Source: Paralvinella palmiformis | Taxonomy: Eukaryota; Annelida; Polychaeta; Terebellida; Alvinellidae | Assembly: GCA_025642065.1 (NCBI GenBank) | Contig: JAODUP010000150.1 | Span: 434,001 to 498,000 of the forward strand | Length of the DNA stretch: 64,000 bases | Reading direction: 5' to 3' | In this document: piece by piece, positions 11,801-37,610 of the stretch | How positions within the stretch are numbered: position 1 is the first letter of the stretch | How the letters are laid out: each line of letters opens with the position of its first letter | Notes under the pieces: model-generated | Told to the model about the DNA's origin: nothing | The model's database searches: none | What the model saw: only the letters and a program-made list of their open reading frames with translations | Made by a program: the position numbers and the translations under genes

Positions 11801-12687
11801 AAAAATATTATAAAATTTGGCTGCTTTGATTTACTTAAAATATTCAATGCCAACATAATACTGTTCGTTTGTTTCATGAAATTTGTTCCCTGTTAATGCA
11901 CAAACACACCTTTAGAGAGAAAGGCAATCAATAACCCAATAATATTCTGAACAATTTGTGGAGATAAAATATCACTCAATAAATCATAAAAACTGTGATG
12001 CTTGTTAAACATTTGGTATGTTCTTAACTTAAAACACGAGTAGCAATGCTAATGCTCAAATGGCGTGGACGAGAATCCATTCTCTTGGTTAAAGTTATAT
12101 GAAGAAATTTTTCCAAATATTGGAATTGTAAAGAAATATGTAAGCATAGTTAAGACTATACGTCATTAAATATCAAACAGTTTACTTTCCATCTACTAAA
12201 ACCTTGTGTACAAATAGGAAAAACAACTTTAAAAGTTCATATATTTACTAAGCAAATAGCGGCTTTACATCAAACAGGGTCCAATAAATTACAAACATAT
12301 AAACAAAAATATACAACCAGGACAGCACTAAGAAGTGATGCCATAATAACATTTGAGGGCATTCACATTAGCCTATTAAAATAATTGGCTCTAGGAGAAC
12401 TAAATGCCGAACAGAGTTTGTTGAATAAAGTACTGTTTTCACATTATTAAATAACTGACACTCTTAAAACTAGATCTGCCTGAGAGCTACCAAAAACACA
12501 CAAATAACTAAAACTACATTTGTTCTTGAAAATACAGAATGGAATTCTTTGATGCATGATTCTACGAGACAAAAACTACATGGCAGTGATAAAACATGAA
12601 CACACAAATGTATGATGTTTTGATAGCAAAAAGAAACTTTTCACTCTTATAACATACCAGATACAGCATATATCTGAGAAAGGTCAG

Positions 12688-26761
<14,074 letters not shown>

Positions 26762-28394
26762 GATAAATAAACAATAATTATTAGAAGTCCTCTGCACCTA
26801 GTAGATCTAAATATAGGACCTCGAGATCTACACCTTCGATGTAGACTAACTGATGTTAAAGTTAGCCTTCCTACATTGTGCCATTTGGCCAACTCACAAC
26901 TAGGACGACATCAATCAAAGTGCAATTTATAAACATTCCCGCGGTAGAGTCAATCTGAGCCGTAAAATTCTAGTGTCAGGTGGAAAAGGAACTTCGCTGA
27001 CAAGTTGTGGTCACCTTCCAAACTGAAAATTGACAAAATATGTCCACTCAGCCATCTAGAACACTAATTCAGTAATTGTCATTGAAATACTTGGTGTCAC
27101 AGTACATTCACCGTTCAATATCCGTCACCATATAATGTCCTTTCACGGCCTGAAATCCAAGTAGATCTAGATGAAGTCTAAAATTGGAAATCCACAAAAC
27201 ATGGGCACACTTTGGCGCTAGTAGACTGATTGCCTACACGACCTCGTAATTAGGTCGGATCATATTCAAACCGCTCTTCAATTTAGGCAACTTAATTAAC
27301 AATAAACTAATTAGATGCATCATTCCACCGACAACTACAAACAGTACATTCCGTATATGTTAGTGTTAGCTAACAAACAATCCTCAGATTATACACGGTT
27401 GACAAGGAAATGATAAATATATCCCAATGGCGTTCTTCCCAATATTTCCCGGTTTGGCGGCCGTTTCTTTCCAGCGTTTGGCCGTTTATTGTTCTGAACA
27501 GATAGCTACTACGTCGTTATGGGTCACTGATTAACCTGACCTAGAATAACAATTTCCCATCGACATACTTTAATTTGAACTGAGGCGGCAAAATTGACCA
27601 ATCAGCAGACAGCGCACAGTGTTGGCGTAAGACTCCCCCCAACATACACGAAGTTCGTTCGTTGACACGCACACACACGCCACACACACAGAGTGGCTCG
27701 CGTGCACATACACGCCACACACACACACACACACATTCTCTCTCATACACACACATTAAGCTGTCAGGTTTGAATTAAGTACCTAGTCGTTAAGATGTGT
27801 GCAGGTAGGTGTGGAGAAATGACACGGACATAGATCTATTTCTTGATGCAGCTCGCTGCACACATAACTTTGGGCGAGGATATATATTTAGCTTCAAAGC
27901 CAAACTACACATACTTATAATAATTATAGATCTAGTTATTAATAATAAGTTAATAATAATAAATTCAGTTAACCATGCAAAATCATCATATTTCCAATAA
28001 TGTTTAAAGTTGGCAGTACAAACACAAGTGTTTGTACAAGTAGATCTACAATAAGTTGTTTTTGTTAGTTTTATATGTGGGTACATTATGTCACGGGTTA
28101 TAACCGTTATTTCTATGCAAAAACAACACCACAGACACAGTTAATAACACCATTGTAATATTAACTTCACACTAATGGCTATATGTCATATATCTTACTT
28201 AACCGTAGGTCTGTCATGTCATATAAAGTTAATTATTATTATATCAATATATCACTGATAGTTAATATATGTATACAAAATTGGGAGATTACCTATAATC
28301 GAAAATATAATTAAGGATATCTTCAAAAATTGAACGGGCCAAGATGGAAATAGGGATAATTATTTGTTAAATATGTTCCAATGAAAGAACCTAT

Positions 28395-28431
<37 letters not shown>

Positions 28432-28530
28432 TGGGAAGGGTTTACCTAAGCTTCAAAAACAGCATTCCATCAACCCCGGAGGGGGGCTCTGAACAACATT
28501 TATTTGTATGTCTGCTTTGATACACTAGAG

Positions 28531-28575
<45 letters not shown>

Positions 28576-28930
28576 GTGTGCTAAATTGGTATTTATCAAT
28601 GTATACAGACACAACAAGAAGGAAATCGTCATTAACTATAGATCAATACTAATTAGAATACTAATTTAATATTAATTATGGAAAAGTATATTCCTTTGAA
28701 GCTGGTAATAACACAATTGATCTTTTGTTGAGAAACCAATACAATAACTTACCACTTTCCAGTCATCACATACATATAACGAACACAATTAACACACACA
28801 TACACACACAATTATATAAATAAATCCTAGCTAATGCAATAATTTAATAGTTAAAATTGCAAATAGTTGTCCATTAATTTTATATATTTAATCTATATGA
28901 CATTTTGTTATAACAGTCATTAAGATATTT
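26762..28930. other. Region upstream of ANKRD6 standard first exon
   Basis: The sequence just upstream on the minus strand presumably includes the proximal ANKRD6 promoter. I see no TATA box at a convincing distance. A CpG-containing patch lies near 27440-27510. Alternating CA-rich sequence at 27660-27745 produces only spurious open frames. TA and CT/TA microsatellites lie at 28398-28430 and 28531-28575. No exon is recognised. Confidence 0.35.
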
Positions 28931-28954
28931 ATAATTTCATGTCAGACATTTTTA

Positions 28955-29112
28955 CGGCCACTTTTGTGCACATGGTAGGCTAAATGGGCCGAGGGACCTC
29001 CAAAGGTAATGAAACTAAGTCAAAGATGAAACAACCTACAGAAATTCCTGTGCTGAGATTCGAACTCAGATGGTAGTTATCTATGCTCCAATGCGCTACC
29101 AATCAGACACGT
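28955..29112 (-). mobile_element. tRNA-derived SINE
   Basis: The minus strand shows TTGGTAGCGCATTGGAGC (A-box region) and GAGTTCGAATCTC (B box), then TGTAGGTTGTTTCATC and TTTCATTACCTTTGGAGG. It ends near a TGTGCAC motif. It shares its layout with the other SINE copies listed. Confidence 0.6.
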
Positions 29113-29684
29113 TTATGTTAACCAAAATTAGTTCTAATTTAGTTGTTAGGATTTAAAAAAAAGACAAGATGCCTATTTTTCCCATACTCATATAAAGGCA
29201 TATACCATTAGAAAAGCTTTCATTTCTAATCTAACATTAGTGGAGGTGCTTTCAGATGTCAAAGATAATTAAAGTGTTTGGATGGCTTTATGCTGAACAA
29301 AACTGTAAACAAATTATACTGACAACATGATAGTTATCCTTTGTTGACGTTTACTCAAGTGAAATGAAACTCTTTAAGTATTTAGTAAAAATGTAAACTG
29401 TGAAACTTTGTCCAAGAAATGAAGTTTCTCACTTCAGGTGATTCTCAGGTAAAAGTAGTAGGAAAAAAGTAAAACATAAGTAACACACACATACACACAT
29501 ATAGACACACATACACACCTTTCAAGCTGTCACACTAAGTATAAAATAAGTCATGATTAGAATATTAGTGGTAACATGAATTTTGGCCTGCAGTATGTGT
29601 CCAAAGAATTGCGAATGATACAAAACGAATTTGTTTGTTTGCCAGAGTTCTATATATATTTGCCACATCTGTCTCTTCTCTCTC

Positions 29685-29697
29685 TCTCTCTCTCTCT

Positions 29698-29734
<37 letters not shown>

Positions 29735-29750
29735 ACATTCTCTCTCTCTC

Positions 29751-29815
<65 letters not shown>

Positions 29816-29842
29816 CGTGTGCGTGTGTGCGTGTGTGTGTGT
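29685..29842. repeat. Compound CT/TA/GT microsatellite cluster
   Basis: Successive CT, TA, CT, TA, TA and GT runs. Open frames across it encode only alternating YI or SL residues and are not genes. Confidence 0.95.
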
Positions 29843-29844
29843 TA

Positions 29845-29965
29845 CAGCTACTTTTGTGCACGCAGTTAGCTAATTAGTTCAGTTTAATCAGGTGAAATAA
29901 AATACCTTTCAGACATAACTAGGTTTGGGTTTGAATCCAGGTGTTATAGGAGTATATGGCCAACC
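29845..29965 (-). mobile_element. tRNA-derived SINE, degenerate
   Basis: On the minus strand a B-box-like GGATTCAAACCC is followed by TGTCTGAAAGGTATTTTATT. The end is GTGCACAAAAGTAGCTGTAA, the same 3' end as the copy at 31585-31705. The A-box part is decayed. Confidence 0.45.
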
Positions 29966-29969
29966 ATAA

Positions 29970-30002
<33 letters not shown>

Positions 30003-30094
30003 CATTATGACAGTTATCCTGTGGCTCTTCTATTTGCTAAAATTGTGATCAACTAATAATTATATTCTTCGAACTAAGTGGTGCATCAGTCACT

Positions 30095-30320
30095 CGAGGT
30101 TAAAACCAGAAGATAGTATATAAAAAAACATTCCAGATTGGGAAGTCGACAGTCAGTTTTCAGTCAGAGAGTTGTGAACAATTGGAACCCGCTCCCAGCT
30201 GACGTCATTGAAAGCCAGCAAATAAATTTTTTAAAGTCCGGGTTGGATAAATTTTGGCGTTCAGAGTGATACAATTTGCCACGAGCGCTATGTAAATAAA
30301 CTGTATATCTACTGGTCAAG
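30095..30320 (+). mobile_element. CR1-like LINE 3' fragment
   Basis: The plus-strand translation contains RVVNNWNPLPADVIESQQIN and then, after a frameshift, a degraded LDKFW motif. This is the C-terminal signature of CR1-type non-LTR retrotransposon polyproteins (FSxRVVNxWNxLPxxVV, then FKxxLDxFW). It is truncated at 5' and frameshifted. Confidence 0.65.
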
Positions 30321-30454
30321 ACCGGAATAAATAATCAGGCAATGCCTCTATATTCCATATACCCGATATCAAGGTATAACCTTCATGTTTCACAGAAAAT
30401 GATACATCTTTCACAAATAGTCAGCAAACATTAAATAAACAATGAATTATCATA

Positions 30455-30482
30455 TACGTGTGTGTGTGTGTGTGTGTGTGTG
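30455..30482. repeat. (GT)n microsatellite
   Basis: Pure GT dinucleotide run. A comparable CA run lies at 30838-30878. Confidence 0.9.
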
Positions 30483-30835
30483 AATAATTAAATCGGTTCA
30501 GATAATTGTGTAGAAGGTATGTGTCTCTAATTTCCTGTATTATTTCTAACGATACATTGTAACTGTTTTGTTTAACTGTAAGACTGACAAAAGCTACACT
30601 GTTGTGGAAAGGTTCAAGAAGATTAATTAGTGTAACAAAAGGTTTTGGTGACAGTATGTCTGTGTATCGTGTAATTATGTTAAAGTATGATAGTAAATAA
30701 TGGTAATTGGTATTATTTCAATAATGATTACCGTGATCTGACGATTGGCAGGTAAGTAAACAGTGACAACAACAAAAGCGACAGAAAATAAAATTACGTT
30801 TTTACTTTGCCAAGTCATCAGAAAAGTCATAGAAG

Positions 30836-30878
<43 letters not shown>

Positions 30879-31584
30879 CTATTTTAATAGAGACCAGCCA
30901 ACAAATCAGTATGTGATATATATACAATCCTAGCATATATGTACAGAACAAACATATATCATGTTTGTTTTCACGCTTCGTTTTTTTTAAACGTAATAAC
31001 GATTAGCAAACAGCAGAATATACTATTACCTTATGTGATTATTTTAAATATTGCTTAATGATATAAATAAAATGGACTGGAACATATTTTTATATAATAT
31101 TCAGTAATCCTGGTCTTTGTTTGTACAAGTTCAGTTGTGTGATTAATCTGAAAATATGTTAATTGGTAATTATTCATTTGTTATTCAAGTTTCATTGAAA
31201 AGACAATTGCTAATCTCCTTTAAATGGATTAAATTAATCTTAATGTGTTTATACAGAATATAATCAACATAAAATATGTTAGCAAAACTATTATAAATAT
31301 TTTTGTATTGTGTAATATAATACACACGCGAGCGCGCGTACACACACACACGCGCGCGCACACAATGAACGTTTGAAACAATCGATGTAGGAGAGAAACT
31401 AACGGCATATTATCTAGTAGAGTAATTCTCTTCTTGACTACCAGATGGCTCCACCTGCTAAAACTAACTTTAATATTGGAATTCAGAAGAAAACCCACTA
31501 AAGATAAATAAATGTCTCCACGTCAAACTAAATTGGGATAACTAATTATATTAGTACTGATTATCTGAGATAGTTTGTTGTTTT

Positions 31585-31705
31585 ACAGCTATTTTGGTGT
31601 GCAAATAAGATTAACGAAGCATATTAAAAATGAAACGCCCTTCAAACATAGCCCACACAAGGGTTTGAATCCAGGTGCTAGTGATCTGTGGCCAATAGTG
31701 TTAAT
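31585..31705 (-). mobile_element. tRNA-derived SINE, degenerate
   Basis: On the minus strand CACCTGGATTCAAACCC is followed by GTTTGAAGGGCGTTTCATTT and TGCTTCGTTAATCTTATTTG. It ends CACCAAAATAGCTGTAAAAC. The order matches the family members at 41 and 42 kb. Confidence 0.5.
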
Positions 31706-32374
31706 TACTTATTTGATAAATTGTATTTTTTTAGTCATGCGATAAATATATTTGGCTGGTTAAAGCTAAATGATAAATACAAATGTCCCATGGATCTTAA
31801 TTATGATTTTCACTAATATTAGTGTGTTTATGTACTAATTATGAACTTGGCAGTCGATCGAGTCTATACGTGTATGTAGTTCATGTTTGATTATCTACCA
31901 CGTACTTTAAATAACCATGTCAAAAATTTGCATATCATTGCTGCTTAACACAACAAGTTGCATGTTTGTTAGACATAATGTATTATTATCACAAATATCA
32001 GATATTTGATATACCAGCCACGTGGACAGTAAAGGTTATGAATCAGTAACTGGAGAAATAAGACATTGACATTTCTACTGTCAGACTTTGAACATCTGAA
32101 TTAGTCAGAGTTCAATTTTATGTCCCCAAGACTTAAAGAAATATTATAGAAACTAGGTATTAGCTAGAGAGAGAGAGAGAGAGAGAGAGAGTGTGTGTGT
32201 GTTTCAGATTAACAGAACCGAAACATGATATTTATCATTATTATTATTATATAAACATGAATCACTCGATCTCCAAATGACGATAACTAACTATAATAAC
32301 CAACATTTGTTACCCACAATATCTACACTTTATCACAAACATAATAACAATAAGAGCTCTATAACACTACTATA

Positions 32375-32428
<54 letters not shown>

Positions 32429-32449
32429 CAATTGTATATATAACACTTG

Positions 32450-32481
<32 letters not shown>
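32375..32481. repeat. CA/TA microsatellite pair
   Basis: A CA run passes into a TA run, then after about 20 bases comes a GT run and a second TA run. A GA/GT run lies nearby at 32166-32202. Confidence 0.9.
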
Positions 32482-32482
<1 letters not shown>

Positions 32483-33164
32483 TATAACATCTGTTCTGTC
32501 AGTAATATTCTCGCCCAAAACAAAGATCAAAGTCTGTGTTTATTCTCTACATACAGACTAGACAACAACAATAATGTTGTCTGTTTATCTCTTATACACA
32601 AACGTTCTTGGCCAAAAAGCTGATGAGACACAGTAATCAGTAAGTGTCCAGTTTTTATACCATGAATTATTAGCATACTTCTGTATTAATGGTGTAACGT
32701 TCATACTTAGAAAAACACTGATCTACGACATAAAGATTACTTATTTTTGTTTGAGCTAAATTTATACCAGATTTAGTATTTTAGAAAATCTCATTATTGA
32801 AGTTCAGTCTTCACCCACAGTCAGAATTAATTAACATGTTAAGTAAATATTGATGAGTTGTTTTACAGGTAGGCAGTTAGTATAATATTCAACTTATAGA
32901 ACATCTTAATTTGTACACAGTTCACCCACCCCCCACACCCATTATTATTTATTCTTGTCACATAACACCCACAAGCCTATAACACACTTTCTACGTGTTG
33001 TGTTTTTTCCCACTTGTAGCCATTAGTCATTTATTTTTACAACACATGTCATGGGCAATATTTCTGTGTTTCATTGAAAGAGAAACACTGGAAATAATTT
33101 TGTTACGATACTATTTCTTAAACAGTTGAACCAAATCAAGTGTGTGTGTGTGTGTGTGTGTAAT

Positions 33165-33362
33165 AAAAGCACAATTGCTATAAAACAATAAGTTGGCGAG
33201 TAGTAATTGCCTAACCTCGACACTAGTTACACCTGAGACATATGGCCAAGTGCCGATTTCGAAGAGAAATATCCTACAAACTCGGATATAAATTGAATTT
33301 GAACCCAAAATGTGGAGGTTTTGAGTGCAATGCTCTAACAACTGGACTATCAAAGTATCCTT
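33165..33362 (-). mobile_element. tRNA-derived SINE, fuller copy
   Basis: The minus strand reads AGTTGTTAGAGCATTGCACT (A-box region), TTGGGTTCAAATTC (B box), GTAGGATATTTCTCTTCG, then CAGGTGTAACTAGTGTCGAG. The last block also appears near 36850 on the minus strand, and a diverged form appears near 34975 on the plus strand. It therefore looks like the SINE body and tail. Confidence 0.6.
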
Positions 33363-33887
33363 TATAAAATAAAACACATTAAATATCAGTATCAGTATAA
33401 TATAATATAGTTAACTCCAACAAAACTAAATTTCTTCTCTTTTTTAGTTAAAATATTTCTTTAAAACCGACATTAAATATAATTGAGTATTTTAACATCA
33501 GCTAGAAGAACTTGCATATTAGATTTTTAACCAGAAATAAATTGTATCTGTCCACCTTAATGATCCACAAAACATAACTATTACTATACAACGAGAAGGT
33601 CATCCACGGGAAAAGTAAACTTTTTTGTAACACAACTGATAAAAGCCGGTGATACAATAAAGAAATGATGTCCGTTATCTAAATTAGGTTGTCATCTAAA
33701 TTAACAGATGAGACAAGTGTCAAATATTCCAGACTGTTATCTACTCCGTGATAGTGTCCATGTTACTTTCAAATGCCATCGATTCATTATTACCAAAAGG
33801 TTACAGAACACAATAGGAAGCCATCATAGGTTCAATCAGAACATAATTAATTAATAAACCTACCCAACCTATTTAATTAAAAAATAC

Positions 33888-33977
33888 CTCCGTACGAGCT
33901 TCGTATCCACGTGACGGGCAAACACCTCTAAAGCGCTCCAGAACAGTTAGAAAACTGGATTTGTCGATGTGGATCAT
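33888..33977 (-). CDS. Tentative additional 5' exon
   Basis: An ATG opens a 30-codon frame (MIHIDKSSFLTVLERFRG...) in a patch of ordinary codon composition amid repeats, and a GAG|GTATTT donor-like site follows. With that donor the exon ends in phase 0, unlike the phase-1 ANKRD6 first exons. The weaker donor CTC|GTACGG at 33896 would give phase 1. It could be a non-coding or coding 5' exon of ANKRD6, or chance. Confidence 0.2.
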
Positions 33978-34839
33978 TAAATGAGCGGATGGATACCGTG
34001 TTGTTATCCTTGATACCACAGAAGTATTTCACAAATAAACAAAGCCTCGATTAAAATAAAGGCACACAATTCATATGTACTAATATCCATATGACCCCGA
34101 TGAGAAGGTACACTCAAGTTCATATATGTGACCCGGAATCACTGAACGACACGGCATCAGTACTATTGATAATGCTTCCAATCTTCCAGTTGTTGTGGCC
34201 AACAGTATAATATTCTAGACAGACACACACGCACACACAATCTAAATATATATCCAGGTACGAGCATTATCCGGTTGACTGTATGTGCGTTGTACAATAA
34301 TTGTCATAAGTCTCGCACTAGCTACACTTGTCACTCTATCTTAAGATAAACTCTGTCCATCTGACTAACCGTCGTCACGTGACAGCCAAATAGAAACAAA
34401 GTGTTAAAAGAAGCTCAGTTTAGCCAATTACTTAGTATTATTTACTTAGATCTACTACAGGTAGAATAAGACCAATAAATAAGCTAACAAGACACGGTCA
34501 CCTGGGTACATACATAAAGCTTAGTTTACCGAAAACAAACACGGAAACGAGTTGAACACTAATACATTGTACTAACCTACTATAACTGTAAATGTACTTA
34601 TTAACCTCGTTTTATGCTGACCCGCTAAGGTAAAAATTTGTTACATATACCTCAAGAAATACCCCCCCCCTCCTCCTCACCTGCTCTCCTGCGGGTACCA
34701 TTGAGAGAATCATGCGATCAACTCTCAGTGTGGCCGAATATGACTATATCTATCCGATATTTCATCTAACAATAAAATGCTGCGGCCTAATCATCTCATA
34801 TCCGTCAGCCTTATATCTCTTGTCAGGTCGACACCAAAG

Positions 34840-35080
34840 TTAAATACATCATTCAATAATTCATTAATTCATTCAATCCTTCGAGCTGTCAAGATCCAAG
34901 TTAGGGATCAAATCCCGGAGTTAATTGTACTTCCTGGATGTCTCACAAGACATCGCCCTTGCCATATGTCACAGGTGTGACCAGTCCAGAAGCTAAACAA
35001 ATCACTCACTCACTCACTCACTCACTCACTCACTCACTCACTCACTCACTCACTCACTCACTCACTCACTCACTCACTCC
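34840..35080 (+). mobile_element. tRNA-derived SINE with (TCAC)n tail
   Basis: The plus strand shows a B-box-like GGGATCAAATCCCG, then TATGTCACAGGTGTGACCAG, then AAGCTAAACAAATCACTCAC. It runs straight into about 80 bases of pure TCAC repeat (35001-35080). A tetranucleotide tail following a SINE body marks the 3' end of the element. Confidence 0.65.
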
Positions 35081-35230
35081 TCCCCAGATAATAATGCCAC
35101 AGGAGAATATTTTCTTTTTTAAAGCATATACCAATTATTAACCCCCCCACACACACTCTCCTGACTATCATCAGGTTTAGATAATGATTATAGGTAGATC
35201 GGATTATTGATACATTTATTCATAGCATCA

Positions 35231-35425
35231 TACTACAAATGAAAACGCATCTGTATTATACCACAAATGTAAACACATCTGTATTATACCACAAATGAAA
35301 ACACATCTGTATTATACCACAAATGAAAACACATCTGTATTATACACAAATGAAAACACATCTGTATTATACCACAAACGTAAACACATGTATTATGCCA
35401 CAAATGTAAACACATCTGTATTATA
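35231..35425. repeat. 28-bp minisatellite
   Basis: About seven units of ACCACAAATGAAAACACATC plus CTGTATTAT, with small deletions in some units. Non-coding. Confidence 0.9.
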
Positions 35426-35689
35426 AAACATCTGACAGAATGTCGTAAATGTCGTTAGGATGTGTTTATATAAAATATGATACCTACAATAATTGATCTG
35501 TGCCATCAATAATATCTGTGATATCCTCTACCTGACAAATAGTTTGATATAACATTAACTATAGTCTGTTGTTGGACATATTACATACCTGAATCGATGT
35601 TATTATTATTGATTTGATTAATATTGCTCCAGCTAATCTACTACGACCTTATTGTGGATCGAGTACATGATAAACTGATTATGATCAGA

Positions 35690-36420
35690 TACTCTACACA
35701 GTGTTGAGCTACTCTCTAGCAGCGATAGGGTACTCTATACAGTGTTGAGCTACTCTCTAGCAGGGATTGGGTACTCTACACAGTGTTGAGCTACTCTCTA
35801 GCAGCGATAGGGTACTCTATACAGTGTTGAGCTACTCTCTAGCAGGGATTGGGTACTCTACACAGTGTTGAGCTACTCTCTAGCAGCGATCGGGTACTCT
35901 ACACAGTGTTGAGCTACTCTCTAGCAGTGATCAGGTACTCTATACAGTGTTTAGCTACTCTCTAGCAGTGATCAGGTACTCTATACAGTGTTGAGCTACT
36001 CTCTAGCAGCGATTGGGTACTCTACACAGTGTTGAGCTACTCTCTAGCAGTGATCAGGTACTCTACACAGTGTTGAGCTACTCTCTAGCAGCGATTGGGT
36101 ACTCTACAGTGTTGAGCTACTCTCTAGCAGCGATTGGGTACTCTACACAGTGTTGAGCTACTCTCTAGCAGTGATTGGGTACTCTATACAGTGTTGAGCT
36201 ACTCTCTAGCAGTGATTGGGTACTCTATACAGTGTTGAGCTACTCTCTAGCAGTGATCGGGTACTCTATACGGTGTTGAGCTACTCTCTAGCAGTGATCG
36301 GGTACTCTATACGGTGTCGAGCTACTCTCTAACAGTGATTTGCAGTGTTGAGCTACTCTCTAACAGTGACCAGGTAGGTACTCTATACATTATTGAACTA
36401 CTCTCTAACAGTAACTGGGT
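35690..36420. repeat. 41-bp minisatellite (about 17 units)
   Basis: The period of 41 bp is measured between successive TACTCTAYACAGTGTTGAGC blocks (for example 35691 and 35732). Each unit also has CTACTCTCTAGCAG. Units alternate between a few subtypes (GCGATAGG, GGGATTGG, GTGATCAG). Shorter, more diverged copies of GGTACTCT continue to about 36790. Confidence 0.95.
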
Positions 36421-36814
36421 TCTCTATATATTGACAATTCAATATTTAACAATGACCAGGTATTCTATAACAGTAACTGAGGATCCTCTAACAACGACTG
36501 GACACTATAATAATGGCAGGGTTCTCTCTGACAATACTAGGTACTCTGTGATAATACTAGGTACTCTGTGTCAATACTAGGTACTCTGTCACAATGAGTG
36601 GGTAGTCCATAAATATTATTGGACACTATTTTATTGTACTCTATGACAATAATATATATATTTTGTGCGAGTACAGTGTACTCTAAAATGACATCATACT
36701 CCATACGAATGACTGAGTATACTTTGACAAGAACAATATGTACTCTCTAACAAAGGCACGATACTCTATAATGAGTACCCGGTACTCGCCAGTAATTCTT
36801 TACCGATAACAGCA

Positions 36815-37005
36815 TTGGAAGAGTAAAGATTTCGTTTAGTCTCGACGCTAGTTATATCTGGGTTATATTGTCGAGGGACAACGTCGCATGAGAATAAGAT
36901 AATCAGATGAAACATCCCACAGGTGCGGGTAACACTGGGACTCGTAGCCCGTCTCGGTGTATCGGTAACAGCGCAATACGCTACTAACATCAATGGTGAA
37001 GCATT
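36815..37005 (-). mobile_element. tRNA-derived SINE, fuller copy
   Basis: On the minus strand the order is GTTAGTAGCGTATTGCGC (A-box region), a diverged B box, GTGGGATGTTTCATCTGATT and GACGTTGTCCCTCGACAATA. AACTAGCGTCGAGACTAAAC follows near the 3' end. The same blocks in the same order are seen at 33165-33362. Confidence 0.6.
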
Positions 37006-37411
37006 CTGATAAATTGTCAATATATAATAAGACCTTCTCATCAAGTGGCTGTACTAATGAGGTACTCATCTAGGATTTACGTACATTTATTTGATTAGTT
37101 GATTGCTTTCATCTTCTACAGTCAGGACCAACTAAAGTAAACTATTGTTTGTCTTTTGATTTATTCATTTTGTGTCCTGAATCCAATAGGACAATCCTGG
37201 AGTAGAACAAGAATTTACGTAGGACTACAAACTTGGTCTATTCGATGTATTTTGTTGTGTGGATTTGGGATCCTATCCAGAAGATATACCATTATGAACC
37301 TATAATGTTAAGACTGTACATGGAGGTACATGGACTTATCTGTGTCAGGACATGAGTACATGAACCCGGAGTCTTCCGGTTTCTAACCCAGAATATTACT
37401 GCCGAGACGTC

Positions 37412-37436
37412 AATATATATATATATATATATATAT
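37412..37436. repeat. (TA)n microsatellite
   Basis: Pure TA run just downstream (on the minus strand) of the large first exon. The surrounding 37330-37500 has SINE-like blocks (CCCAGGTGTGAC at about 37478) but is too decayed to delimit. Confidence 0.85.
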
Positions 37437-37610
37437 GTTCCCATTATCCTAGAGAGTAGTCCATCGGCCACGTATCCCAGGTGTGACAATATATCAGTAT
37501 ATCCTGTATGAGAATGCTGTTTGAGTATCATAGAGAATGGACAAATGTTTTCTATAGATGAAAAGGTACAATAGGTGAAGATTAAATGTTGTTTAAGTCG
37601 ATGTGCTTAC

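Noticed and set aside
29576..29877. Open frames encoding alternating YI and SL residues
   Set aside because: These are translations of TA and CT microsatellites.
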